Of a DNA stretch of 47,429 nucleotides, positions 30,465 to 40,450 are shown piece by piece. The first letter of the stretch is position 1; every line of letters begins with the position of its first letter. The notes beneath the pieces were generated by a model. The model was not told the origin of the DNA and did no database searches. It was given only the letters and a program-made list of their open reading frames with translations. The DNA is from Silene noctiflora. Lineage: Eukaryota; Streptophyta; Magnoliopsida; Caryophyllales; Caryophyllaceae. The position numbers were made by a program, and so were the translations under genes. Where the stretch lies: assembly GCA_009801015.1 (NCBI GenBank), contig VHZZ01001764.1, positions 24,695 to 72,123 of the forward strand. Reading direction: 5' to 3'.

Positions 30465-30842
30465 CTACTACCAAACAATCCAATTTTCCTGATATAACCT
30501 CTATAAAATTAACACCACTACAGTACTCTATATCAAACCGGATAATTAATCCTTAACAACCCACCAATTTTCATCATATCACAGTACCTCAAGGGATCTT
30601 TAAATTGCGAGATAAGGGGGAGTCCGATAATTATCCTTAAATCTACAAATACCTCTACGATAGTCTATATTAAACGTGACAATTAATCCTAAAACTTATT
30701 TTCCAGTTCATCAAAATAATCAAAGGGTTCAGTAAATTTTATTTCACCATTTGACATATAAAAAAAAACCATGATATAATCAAAAATTAGTTCCAAAAAT
30801 CTGCACTAGTAACATAATCGAAATACTTAACCAAATTGTTAC
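30465..30842 (-). other. Leader intron of AP2-array gene C
   Basis: Acceptor TAGTAG next to AATCATAAAAGG and donor CTTACTAAG/GTAAC match those of A, B, D and F. One copy of the 70-80 base unit that is amplified in gene D is present at about 30586-30640. The presumed leader exon begins at 30843 and contains a short upstream ATG (ATGGCCATGGAATCG). Confidence 0.65.
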
Positions 30843-30899
30843 CTTAGTAAGTGGGGTAATTAACTAATTGGCGATTCCATGGCCATGGCTGATGACGGT

Positions 30900-32176
30900 A
30901 AAGAATAGGAGTAGGTTTTTTACTTTTTTTTTTTACCGTGAAAAGTGAACACCAAAGTTGCCAGGTGGGGTCAATGTACATTTCGTTTGTTTATGCCCAA
31001 ATTCTTTTTTAATTGGTTTTAACTTAGGACGGATATAGCAAAACGGGTCATATAAATATATATATATATTTCGTAATTCACTCCTTGGGTAGTTAGGACA
31101 ATTATATGTACAAGATAAAAATTTGTCGGGAAAATGGGATCTAGGTAGATAATAGTGATAATACAAAGCAAAATTCATCTTGTATAACCGTCGTAAGATT
31201 GATATAAACGTCCTAAATAATTGTTTATTTTTTTATATCACATTTTTTTTTTATTAAAAATTGATCTTCTATGCTTAATTTGGTCTACTTGTCAATAAAT
31301 AATTGGTTATCACCTCTTTTTTTGATATTTTTGTCAATATTAAAAGTAAACAAGTGACAGAACGGAGGGGGATATTAGTCATATACTCATATGGTGATTC
31401 GGTAATATTTTATACACTATGTTATATACCCGTCTCAATTGGGGTGGGTATGGGAGAGGTTTGGCAAGTGGTAGGGCGGGTGCTGGTACGAAAATTGTAC
31501 CCGTCATGGGTAGTGGACTAGTGGGATAGAGGTAAATTTTGCATCTTACCCATTTCATAAAAGCCTACCCAAAAAGTATAATTCAAATAATATTAATGCC
31601 TATTTTCTAAAGCATTTTACCAACTTTTTACGGTTAAGTTAGAAAAAAAAAGTGAAAAATAATAGTGATCTATTTAACAAGAGGTATGACCATCATAAAA
31701 ATAATAGTGATCTATTTAAAAAGTGAAAAATAATAGTGATTAAAAATTGTCACGGTCTAAGGAAAAAGAGGTATGACCATCATAAAAATATATGTAAATC
31801 TAATGGAAGAGACGCTTTGAATCACACCAAAAGGTAAAAACTTTACAAACACAAAAACCGGTATAGCAAAAATTATTCATCAATAATTCATCAATAGTTC
31901 AGGTACCTCCTGCTATTGTTGTTCATGTAGTTGGTTGTCCCCTAAATATCAATGAGAATGTTGCTTTTACAACGAACACGTTAGATGGTTACTACGAATC
32001 TACGATCACCAAAAGTTGAGACTCTGTGTGTCATTACGATCACCAAACGACCACCAATTAGCCGATTTCAAAAGTCAGTGGCGGTAGCCAGGCCCCAGGG
32101 GCCACGGCACACCTCTAGGCTCGAAACGAATCCCTAAAACTAACAACTTACAATCATCACCTGCAAGGTGATATGA
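30900..32176. other. Spacer between AP2-array genes C and D
   Basis: AT-rich. Contains a decayed Stowaway-like patch (31295-31372) and a complex short tandem duplication at about 31660-31790 (AATAATAGTGATCTATTTAA and GAGGTATGACCATCATAAAA, each twice). The family 3' flank (TTGAGACTCTGTGTGTCATT) is at about 32012-32090. No gene. Confidence 0.5.
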
Positions 32177-33613
32177 CTAAGGTTTCGGTAGAATCCATAA
32201 CATTTCCTCTGTCGAGCTTAACCATGCCTGTGTATCTAATTCACTGTACTTACCAAGTAACTGTCCATATTCATTGATGATACCCAAACTCACTGCTCTA
32301 TCAAACTCCGAATCAAAGGTTTTGTCACTGGCAGACACAGTGTTTATATTCCTCGGGTCAAATACTGAAGTATGAGACCGGTGGACAAGCCCATCTTCTA
32401 GTTTACCAGGAATATCAACTCCCCCATAATCATAGCTCGAGTTATCATCGAGAGCAACGTTGTTGTTCAAATTATGTGCGGATAATAATGAAGTTGGGTG
32501 GTCATATCCAAGTTCATTCCCAAACTTCATCTGAGATTTAGTGGCTTCAGTACCAGGCCTGAATTCAGCGCAATCAAACTCCGGCATCTTCTGTTTGGCA
32601 TCGAACTCAGCTTTCTTCTTGTTATAAGAATTAATAGCCTCTTCAAGAGTATTGAAGGTCCCTAACCAAATTCTATCCTTTGATTCGGGCTTTTTAATTC
32701 TTGCAACCCATTTACCAGAATGTATCCTCCTTACACCAGGTGGCACATTAGCATCAAGACTCATAACCCTGCGTTTCCCGACATTTCCCCCATACATTTC
32801 CCTGAACTCTTCCCTTTTCTTGTCCGCAACAATAGCAGCCTCCTCACAAGTTCTATAAGAACCACATGAAACCCAAATCTTCAACTTTGGGTGACGAATA
32901 TGCACACGATACCTACCATTATCCCTTCTAACACCCTTAGGAAGCTTCTTCCCCTCAAAATAACCCCTGCAAATTCCCATGCTAGAACTCTCCTGTTCCT
33001 TAAACATTTCCTTAAATTCCGCCTTTTTCTTTTTTACAGCAAGTGCCGCCTCTTCAGGGGTTTTGTAATAACCCAAGTGAGAATCAGCCCTCAGCAGAGG
33101 GTTTCTGGTTCGTGCTCGCCACTTATTTCCTTTTTTCTGAACACCAAGAAAACGCTTCTTTACACCAGAAATATCATCACGAGTATCAACCTCTACGCCT
33201 TCCTTACTATGAAACTTTTTCCCCTCTAAATCACCGCAGCAAATTCCCATGCTTGAACTATCCAGGCCCTTGAATATTTCCTCAACCTCCGCCCTTTCCT
33301 TTTTCCTAACACCCCCAGGAAGTTTCGTCCCCTCAAAATAACCCCTGCAAGTTCCCACACTCGAACTCTCCTGTCCCTTAAACATTTCCTCAAACTCCGC
33401 CATTTTCTTTTCTACAACAAGTGCCGCCTCTTCAGGGGTTTCATACAAACCCAAGTGAACACGAGTCCTCAGCAGCGGGTTTATGGCTCGTGCCCGCCAC
33501 TTATTTCCTCTTTTATCAACCCCACGGAAACATTTCTTCACACCAGAAACAAAATCACAAGTTTCAACCTCTACGCCTTCCATACCATGTAACCATTCCT
33601 CAACCTCGGCCAT
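32177..33613 (-). CDS. AP2-array protein D (four AP2/ERF-like repeats plus a remnant)
   Basis: 478 residues. Type 1 repeat at 29-76 is followed by GYFEGTKLPGGVRK, the beginning of a type 2 repeat. At about 105 this jumps to ERAEVEEIFKGLDSSSMG, the end of a type 1 repeat. A C-like array has therefore lost roughly the 2-3-1 block in frame. Complete repeats follow: type 1 at 156-202, type 2 at 227-275, type 3 at 293-340. The C-terminal box SEFDRAVSLGIINEYGQLLG is at 435-454. The first repeat has a Cys in place of Arg at KKCFRGV. Leader intron 33629-34238, holding a four-unit tandem repeat. Likely expressed through the same leader arrangement as A-C; role inferred only. Confidence 0.85.
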   Translation of the reverse strand: MAEVEEWLHGMEGVEVETCDFVSGVKKCFRGVDKRGNKWRARAINPLLRTRVHLGLYETPEEAALVVEKKMAEFEEMFKGQESSSVGTCRGYFEGTKLPGGVRKKERAEVEEIFKGLDSSSMGICCGDLEGKKFHSKEGVEVDTRDDISGVKKRFLGVQKKGNKWRARTRNPLLRADSHLGYYKTPEEAALAVKKKKAEFKEMFKEQESSSMGICRGYFEGKKLPKGVRRDNGRYRVHIRHPKLKIWVSCGSYRTCEEAAIVADKKREEFREMYGGNVGKRRVMSLDANVPPGVRRIHSGKWVARIKKPESKDRIWLGTFNTLEEAINSYNKKKAEFDAKQKMPEFDCAEFRPGTEATKSQMKFGNELGYDHPTSLLSAHNLNNNVALDDNSSYDYGGVDIPGKLEDGLVHRSHTSVFDPRNINTVSASDKTFDSEFDRAVSLGIINEYGQLLGKYSELDTQAWLSSTEEMLWILPKP

Positions 33614-33628
33614 TTTCTTATTATAATT

Positions 33629-34238
33629 CTACCACCAAACAACCAATCCTAACAACATACAGCCTCTATAAATCTACACCACTACAGTACTCTACATCAA
33701 TCCGGATAATTAATCCTTAACAACCCAATTTTCCTGATACACGACAATGTTACCCTAGTGGTTAAAGGTCTCCTGGAAATTGCGAGGTAAGGGGTGTCGG
33801 AAAATGTTCCCGATATACAACAGTACCCTAATGGTTAAAGCCTTAAAGGTCTCCTGCAAATTGCAGGGTAAGGGGTGTCGGATAATTGTCCTGATATACA
33901 ACAACAGCACCTAGTGGTTAAAGGTTTCCTGCAAATTGCGGGGTAAAGGGTGTCGGATAATTTTCCTGATATACAACAACATTACCCCATGGTCAATCCA
34001 GCAAATTGCGGGGTAAGGGGGTGTCGGATAATTCCTTAAATACCAATTTTCCTGATATAATCGTCTAAATAATTACCAATACCTCTACGGTAATCTATAT
34101 CAAACCGGATAATTAATCCTAACAACCTATTTTACTAATATAATTCTCCAGTTCATCAAAATAATCAAAGGGTAAAATAATATAAATTGACAATTAGAAA
34201 CAACGCAACATAGTTAAAGTAATTTGCCAAATAATTAC
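33629..34238 (-). other. Leader intron of AP2-array gene D
   Basis: Donor CCAGTTAG/GTAATT and acceptor GGTGGTAG match the other copies. Much of the intron is the tandem repeat 33736-34037. Confidence 0.65.
33736..34037. repeat. Four-unit tandem repeat (70-81 bp) in gene D intron
   Basis: Units start at about 33736, 33812, 33893 and 33968. Each begins GATATACAACA (or close) and contains GGTTAAAGGTCTCCTGCAAA, then TTGCGGGGTAAGGGGTGTCG and GATAATT. Single related units lie in the flanks of C (30586-30640) and E (36470-36520), so the unit was amplified only here. Confidence 0.85.
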
Positions 34239-35408
34239 CTAACTGGGGTAATCACCGAGTCCATGGCCATAGCTGAGGAGTGACTGAGTGACTCACTGAC
34301 TCAGTGACCGAGTGAGAATGGTAAAGAATATCAGTGGGTAGGTTTTTACCGTGAACAAATTCGCCTTTGCGTCCTTAAACGTATCTAATGCTTAATTGGG
34401 GCCTACAACAAAACTAGCCTAATTATTCGTACTCTCTATTATTTATAGCTTAAAAAATTAATTCTTCACCTTTTTTTTATGCTTATATATTGATTTTAAT
34501 AAATTATTAAAACTATAAAATTAATTAAGCGAACTAAATAGTTTTATGAAATGTATATTCAATTAAAAATATTTAGCATAAAACTAGTTACGTTTATTTT
34601 AAGAGTAATGATAACGCCACTATAATTTTTGTTAATGTCACTCAATTACAAGTCAATTATATGGGTATTTACTATTCACCGTCTCACAATTTGATTGGCA
34701 TTAGCAAAAATGGTAGCGACGTTATCATTGCTCTTTATTTAGGATTGTCTTTTAATTTCACGCTATAGGATTCTTTTAAAATAAAGAAACACACTGAGAA
34801 AAACAGTATAAATGTATAATCTTATATTAATAATTAATCACATGTTAAGGCTAGAATTTTGGTTGTATTTAAACTCGAATTTGGTTGGCGCAATTCTAAA
34901 CTTCCATTAACGTAATGTCTTCGCACCCTTATATAGAATTCCTAGAATCGTCAGTGTTATGTACAGTTTGTTAGAGAAGGCAAGATTCATCAATTTCGTA
35001 CTTTATCATATCTATAAATTCCGTCGCACATGAGTGTATGAACAACGTTATAATGAAGGGTATACAGAAGCGGTTTTATCTAATACTGTAGTAATCTTTG
35101 TTTTAGAAAGAGTGTATTTTGTTCGAGCTATACAATTTTGTATTCGGTTGATTTTGATTTCATTTGCCATTGCGGTATAACTTATTATAATTAATAAAAT
35201 TGATCTTTTACTCGAAAAAAATTAATGATTAATGATTTTGAATGGCATGCTTCAAGTTTTATACTGTTCTTAAAATATATGACAGTCAAGTTTAGATGGC
35301 AGTGATCAGTGATCACCATTCTTACACAACTGTACAATACTTTGCTAATACAGGGCAGATTGTTAGGCTCGAAACGAATCCCTTAAACAAATACGGAGTA
35401 ACTTACAA
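34239..35408. other. Spacer between AP2-array genes D and E
   Basis: Holds the presumed leader exon of D (34239 onward), with GTGACTGAGTGACTCACTGA-like short repeats at 34275-34315, and a MITE at 34603-34733. The rest is AT-rich with no gene. Confidence 0.5.
34603..34733. mobile_element. MITE with 29-bp inverted ends
   Basis: The left end GAGTAATGATAACGCCACTA and the inverse of the right end (GAGCAATGATAACGTCGCTA) match at about 24 of 29 positions. 131 bp, AT-rich flanks with TTTATTT on both sides, no coding. Superfamily uncertain. Confidence 0.7.
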
Positions 35409-36431
35409 TCATCGCCTGTAAGATGCTATGAATAAGGTTTGAGTAGAATCCGTCACATATTCGTCTGTCGAGCTTAACCACGTCTGTGTATCTAATTCGC
35501 TGTACTTACCTAGTAACTGTCCATAATCATTGATAATACCCAAACTCACTGCTCTATCAAACTCCGAATCAAAGGTTTTGTCACAGACAGACGCGGTGCT
35601 TATATTCTTTGGCTCGAAAACTGAAGTAGGAGAACCATGAACAAGCCCATCTCCTAGTCTACCAGGAATGTCACAGCTCGAGTTATCATCAAGAGCAATG
35701 TTGGCATCAAACTCGGCTTTCTTCTTGTTAAAAGAACTAATAGCATTACCACTCGTAAGAATCAGTTTCCCGACTTTTCCCCTATACATGTCACGGAACT
35801 CTTCCCTTTCCTTGTCCACAACAATAGCAGCGTCCTCACAAGCTCTATGAGAACCACCTGAAACCCAATTCTTCAGCTTTGGATGACGAATATGCACACG
35901 TTTCCTTCTGTTTCGCTTTCTAACACCCCAACCCCAAGGAAGCTTTTTCCCATCTAAATAAGCCCTGCAAGTTCCCACGCTCGAACTTTCCTGTCCATTT
36001 AACATTTCCTCAAACTCCGCCTTTTTCCTTTTTACAACAAGTGCCGCCTCTTCAGGGGTTCCATAATAACCCAAGTGAACATCAGCCTTCAGCAGGGGGT
36101 TTCTGACTCGTGCCCGCCACCTATTTCCTCGTTTTTCAACACCAGGAAAACGCTTCTTCACACCAGAAACACCATCGCGAGTTCCCATGCTCAACCTCTC
36201 CCGTCCCTTGAACATTTTCTGAAACTCTGCCCTTTTCTTTTTCACAACAAGTGCCGCCTCTTCAGGGGTTCCGTAATAACCCAAGTGAACAGAAGCCCTC
36301 AGCAGAGGGTTGCTGGCTCGTGCTCGCCACCTATTTCCATGTTTATCAACACCACGAAAACGCTTCTTCACACCAGAAACATTATCATGAATTTCAACCT
36401 CTGCACCTTCATGTTCCTCAAACTCGACCAT
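35409..36431 (-). CDS. AP2-array protein E (three AP2/ERF-like repeats, type 3 mostly lost)
   Basis: I start at the Met in MVEFEEHEG (36431), which aligns with the starts of C and D; an earlier in-frame Met at 36473 would add 14 unrelated residues. Product 340 residues. Type 1 at about 25-72, a second type 1 at 95-142, type 2 at 165-215. Of type 3 only the helix end SSFNKKKAEFDAN (about 232-244) remains, joined after LTSGNAI. The connector between the two type 1 repeats is shortened (SMGTRDGVSGVKKRF), again an in-frame loss. The C-terminal box SEFDRAVSLGIINDYGQLLG (289-308) is intact. The upstream sequence lacks the clear leader donor of the other copies: the homologous place (about 36690) reads AATTACAACCC. 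It could therefore be poorly expressed or a decaying copy. Confidence 0.78.
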   Translation of the reverse strand: MVEFEEHEGAEVEIHDNVSGVKKRFRGVDKHGNRWRARASNPLLRASVHLGYYGTPEEAALVVKKKRAEFQKMFKGRERLSMGTRDGVSGVKKRFPGVEKRGNRWRARVRNPLLKADVHLGYYGTPEEAALVVKRKKAEFEEMLNGQESSSVGTCRAYLDGKKLPWGWGVRKRNRRKRVHIRHPKLKNWVSGGSHRACEDAAIVVDKEREEFRDMYRGKVGKLILTSGNAISSFNKKKAEFDANIALDDNSSCDIPGRLGDGLVHGSPTSVFEPKNISTASVCDKTFDSEFDRAVSLGIINDYGQLLGKYSELDTQTWLSSTDEYVTDSTQTLFIASYRR

Positions 36432-36497
36432 TTTCCTACCAACCGGATAATCAATTTTCCTGATAGACAACACTATTCTCGCAGATTGCGGGGGTAA

Positions 36498-37971
36498 GAC
36501 GGTGTCGGATAATTATCCTTTAACAACCCAATTTTCCTTATATAATCCTCCAAAATTCTTCCAATACCTCTGCACTAATCTATTTTAAACGTGATAATTA
36601 ATCCTAACAACCTATTTTCCAGTTCATCAAATTTATTCCACAATAAAAAATTAGTTCCAAAAAGCTGCATTAGTAACATAACCAAAGTACAAAATCAAAT
36701 TACAACCCTAGACCGGTCTAGGAAACCGAATGTTTACGACATACAATTACCATAAACGCATATACCATATATTACATACAAAATATATTTCCCTAATATC
36801 ATCCATCCATCTTTACTAAAAGAATAAGAGTTATTAAAATTTTCCCACTCAAATAATTACAAATGGGTCATACTTTCCAAACAATAAATATTTCTGCTCT
36901 GTTTTAAGAGGATGTAATATATTTTTCAATTTGCATATACAAATATATTTTTCAATTTGCATATACATATTAATAAAATATTTTGATTTTGTCAAAAATT
37001 ATCTTGCACTAATTATACGTATGATGTGATAAAATATTTTACTGATATTATTTTTAAAACTAAACATTATGGCTACGTACAGTTATTTAGCAAACATTTT
37101 CATTCTAAATAATTTTACTATTCCGTCTTTTGATACAAACTTATGTAAGATTCATGGATATTTTTACTTCTAAAATGAAAAAACTTACGAATTATATATT
37201 TTTTTCTTCCACTTTAACTTAATATATCTATCTATCCCTTCTCCACACTATATTTGATCTGGTTGTATTACTAATTTACTCTATATAATTGGGTCAAAGT
37301 AAATTTATGTTACTTTAAAAAAAATACACACTCCAATCAAATACACCCTCTTACTTTTTGGTTGATTTTTCAAAGTTTTATATTTTTAAATCAATTAACA
37401 GCACAAATAGGTATACATTCAGTTGTATATAAGCATTGTACAACCAAGATACAAGAATCCGAGCTTATATGTATTTTTTCTGAGCTAATGCAAAGTTCAT
37501 ATTTTTAATATGTAAATGAATGAAATCAGATACTTTCTAATAAAGCTCATATTTTTTAACATAAAGTTCGAATACTTTATTACAAAGCTCAGATTCTACA
37601 CCGTACAACTGGTTGTATAGTCCATGAATTGAATTGAACAGCACAAAGTTTGAAAAGTTTGAAAAGTTTGATCTCCAAAAAACAAATAGACATTAGAGGT
37701 GCCCTCGGGCCGGACCGGGCTGCTCTAGTCAAGCCCTGAATCGGCCAGGGAGGCAGGCTTGGCCGGGCCGGACTAGAAGAATGTTTGACCCGGGCCAGGC
37801 CCGTGGGTGGGTTGAGGGCGGGCTGACGGGCCTGTGTAATTTTTTTACTAAATAGGCGGGCCGGGCCTGAGATTCATAACCCAGGCCAGGCCAGGGAGGG
37901 GAGGCGGATTCGATTAACCTAATTTCTTTACCTTATAAAAAAAAAAGAACTTGGTTTACTCACAATCAAGA
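36498..37971. other. Upstream region of gene E and 3' side before the LINE
   Basis: AT-rich, no gene. Contains an inverted-repeat-like element with TACAACTGGTTGTATAG-type ends (about 37395-37625) and a GGCCGGGCC-rich degenerate stretch (37700-37905). Immediately before the LINE is the family 3' flank (TTGGTTTACTCACAATCAAG). Confidence 0.45.
37700..37905. repeat. GGGCCGGGCC-rich degenerate repeat
   Basis: High-GC island of GGCCGGGC, GGCGGGC and GGCCAGGCC words in otherwise AT-rich DNA. Comparable word-like repeats (CGGGTC) lie at 44640-45170. No reading frame accepted. Confidence 0.5.
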
Positions 37972-37986
37972 AGTTCAGGTAGGGTG

Positions 37987-40133
37987 ATCTTCGTGGTATC
38001 TCTCTCTGTCGGGGCGTGCAGCCGTTGACCCATTTGTTTTTTGCAGATGATGCGGTGTTTTTCTTGCAGGACAAAGGTGATGCTGCGAAGCGTTTGAAAG
38101 AAGTGTTAGATGTTTTCTGTCTGGTGTCAGGACAAAAAATAAATGAGGAAAAGTTGGGGGTCATTTTTAGTCCGAGTACAACGATGATCAAAGTGAAGGA
38201 ATGTTTGAAGGTGTTAAGTATTAAGAATAATAGATGTTTTGGGAAGTATCTTGGCTTACCTGCAGATATTCAGGGCTCGAAAAGAAGTTTGTTTAAGGAT
38301 ATGATTGAAAGCGTCACAAGGCGTATTACCTCGTGGAATGGAATTTTCCTATCACCAGCTGGGCGGTTAACGTTGATCTCATCCGTTCTATCCAACTTAT
38401 CCAACTTTTTTGTATCGGTTTTTCGTTTACCGGTAAGTGTGGCAGACAAGTTAAACTCGTTGCTGTCACATTTTTGGTGGGCGGGATGTAGGTGTACGCG
38501 GACTATTCACTGGTGTAGTAAGATGTTTCTTAGTATTCCAAAGAGGGATGGTGGCCTTGGTCTGCGGAATATCGGTTGTTTAAACCAGGCGCTTCTCGCT
38601 AAACACCCGTGGCGGATTGTCTCAGGAGAGGAATCTCTATTCTGTCGGGTTTTCCGTGCTAAAATCTTTGGTAAGAATCAGATAAATAAAGGCATTCGGG
38701 TGGAAAAGAAGTACAATCTATCTTGGGGTGCTAGAAGTATTCTTCATGGATATAGGCTTATTGCCCCTTTACTTGCATGGAAACCAAGCTGGAACTCGAG
38801 TCTTAATGTGTGGGACACCTCGTGGGTTAATGGACATAAACCGAAACCAAGTGAGCATGTCCTTTCTTTGGATCATGTTGGCTTGCGTAATCTCCAAATT
38901 AAGGACCTGGCGTTAAATTCCGACGCATGGGATGAGAATCTTGTAAATTTCGTGTTTTCAAACGAAGATGCACCACAAATCCTGGCTATTCCAAGGTGGC
39001 AGTCGAGGTCAAAGGATTCGGTCTTCTGGCCATTCACAAATTCGGGTTCTTATACTGTCAAGAGCGGTTATGGAGTGGCATTCCAATCATTCTTTCAACA
39101 AAAGGGCACAACAAAAGATAAAACCCGGGTTAATAACCGAATGAAACGGTTTTGCAAGAAAAAATTATGGAAATTACCTGGACCACAATCGTGGAAGATA
39201 TTGATATGGAAAATCATAACTAACTCTTTATCAGTAGGGCAGAATTGTGAGGCAAGAAATCTACTGGTTGATGTCTCTTGTAAGTTGTGCAGACATGACG
39301 TGCCTAGATGCGAGAATCTAGAACACCTGTTCAGGGATTGTGATATAACAAAGAGAATATGGCAAGGGTCTGAACTGGGTATAAAATACGAGGGGGACTC
39401 TCAGTTATCGGTAAGGGAATGGATTGTAAATTGGATCTACTATTTAGAAAATTTGGAGGACAGGGTTACAAGGATTGTCAAGTTCGTGGCAATTCTTTGG
39501 TGTATTTGGGCCATTAGGAATGCTATTTGGTTTAATGGTGCTTCCTTTAACCCTCAAATGTTTTTCAATCTATGGATGGATAAAACGACCGTCGTGTTGG
39601 CGGCCATGGAAGGAAAAGAGACTGAGGCTCGCCTAGGGAAAGTGGAGGATGGAAGTGAGGGGGGGGAGATAATATGACGGAGGGTCGCCCGGTTTTTTGT
39701 GTTGGAGCGAAAGGACAATGTGGTATGATTAACATTCAAGTGGACACGGCATGGAAAAATATTCAGGATTCTGCTATCGGATGGGTGGCTCGAGATTATA
39801 GTGGTAATATAATTGCGATACATAAATCTAAAATTAAAGCTCGAAGCTCTCTTTAGGTAGAGGCGATTGGGATCAAAAACGCATTGGAATGGGCATGCAA
39901 TAACAAGGTCTGGCATGTAGCAATCTTCTCGGATTGTTTGCAGGTTCTTCAACAACTCTGCGGATTGGCAATGGAGCATCATCAAGTCAAAGGCATCCTA
40001 GATGATATGCGAAACCTTTACCTTTTCTGCTTGAGTTTTTCGTTTATTTCGTTTATTAAGATGTCTGACAATAGGTTTGTACATGATCTTGCTCAAGAAG
40101 CGAGACGTGTGTAGGCTACTCCTTTACAGTTGT

Positions 40134-40172
<39 letters not shown>

Positions 40173-40195
40173 AATAAAAAAAAAATAAAAAAAGG
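37987..40195 (+). mobile_element. L1-type LINE, 5'-truncated, with RNase H and poly(A)
   Basis: The 3' half of a plant L1 element. Coding begins inside the reverse transcriptase: LCRGVQPLTHLFFADDAVFF includes the FADD catalytic motif (38040-38051). It continues through the RT thumb and the zf-RVT zinc-binding motif (Cys-x2-Cys and His/Cys around 39280-39345) to a stop at 39677. An RNase H-like part follows in another frame (39674-40114), with VDTAW, VEAIGIKNALEWA, FSDC and RFVHDLA and one stop at 39854-39856. The element is therefore dead or minimally damaged. An A-rich tail runs 40134-40193. Near-perfect 15-base duplications flank it: AGTTCAGGTAGGGTG at 37972-37986 and AGTTCAGGTAAGGTG at 40196-40210. 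It lies behind gene F. Confidence 0.92.
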
Positions 40196-40210
40196 AGTTC
40201 AGGTAAGGTG

Positions 40211-40450
40211 TATTTAGCTTTGAGTGCTGAAGTTCCAATGGCTGTGATCTCCATTGTTACGCACCTTGTTAACAAATGTTGAGACTCTCTATGTCATTAC
40301 AATATGTTGCTCATTTCTATAATATGTTGCTCATTTCTCAGGATCTCAAGCGAAACAAATCTCCAAGAGTCCAACACTAACTTACAAATTACAATCATCA
40401 CCTACAAAGCTAGCTTTATGATCATGTGACTAAGGTTTTGGAAGAATCCG
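40211..40450. other. 3' flank of AP2-array gene F
   Basis: Continues the family 3' flank interrupted by the LINE (TTTGAGTGCTGAAGTTCCAA, then TTGAGACTCTCTATGTCATT). A 20-base direct duplication AATATGTTGCTCATTTCT occurs near 40302 and 40320. Confidence 0.6.

Noticed and set aside
29292-30497. Several plus-strand open frames opposite AP2-array genes
   Set aside because: Antisense shadows of the repeats; the same Ser/Leu-rich strings recur opposite every copy.
33736-34037. CRISPR-like array of regular repeats
   Set aside because: Plant nuclear DNA, whole unit is repeated without unique spacers; it is a simple tandem repeat.
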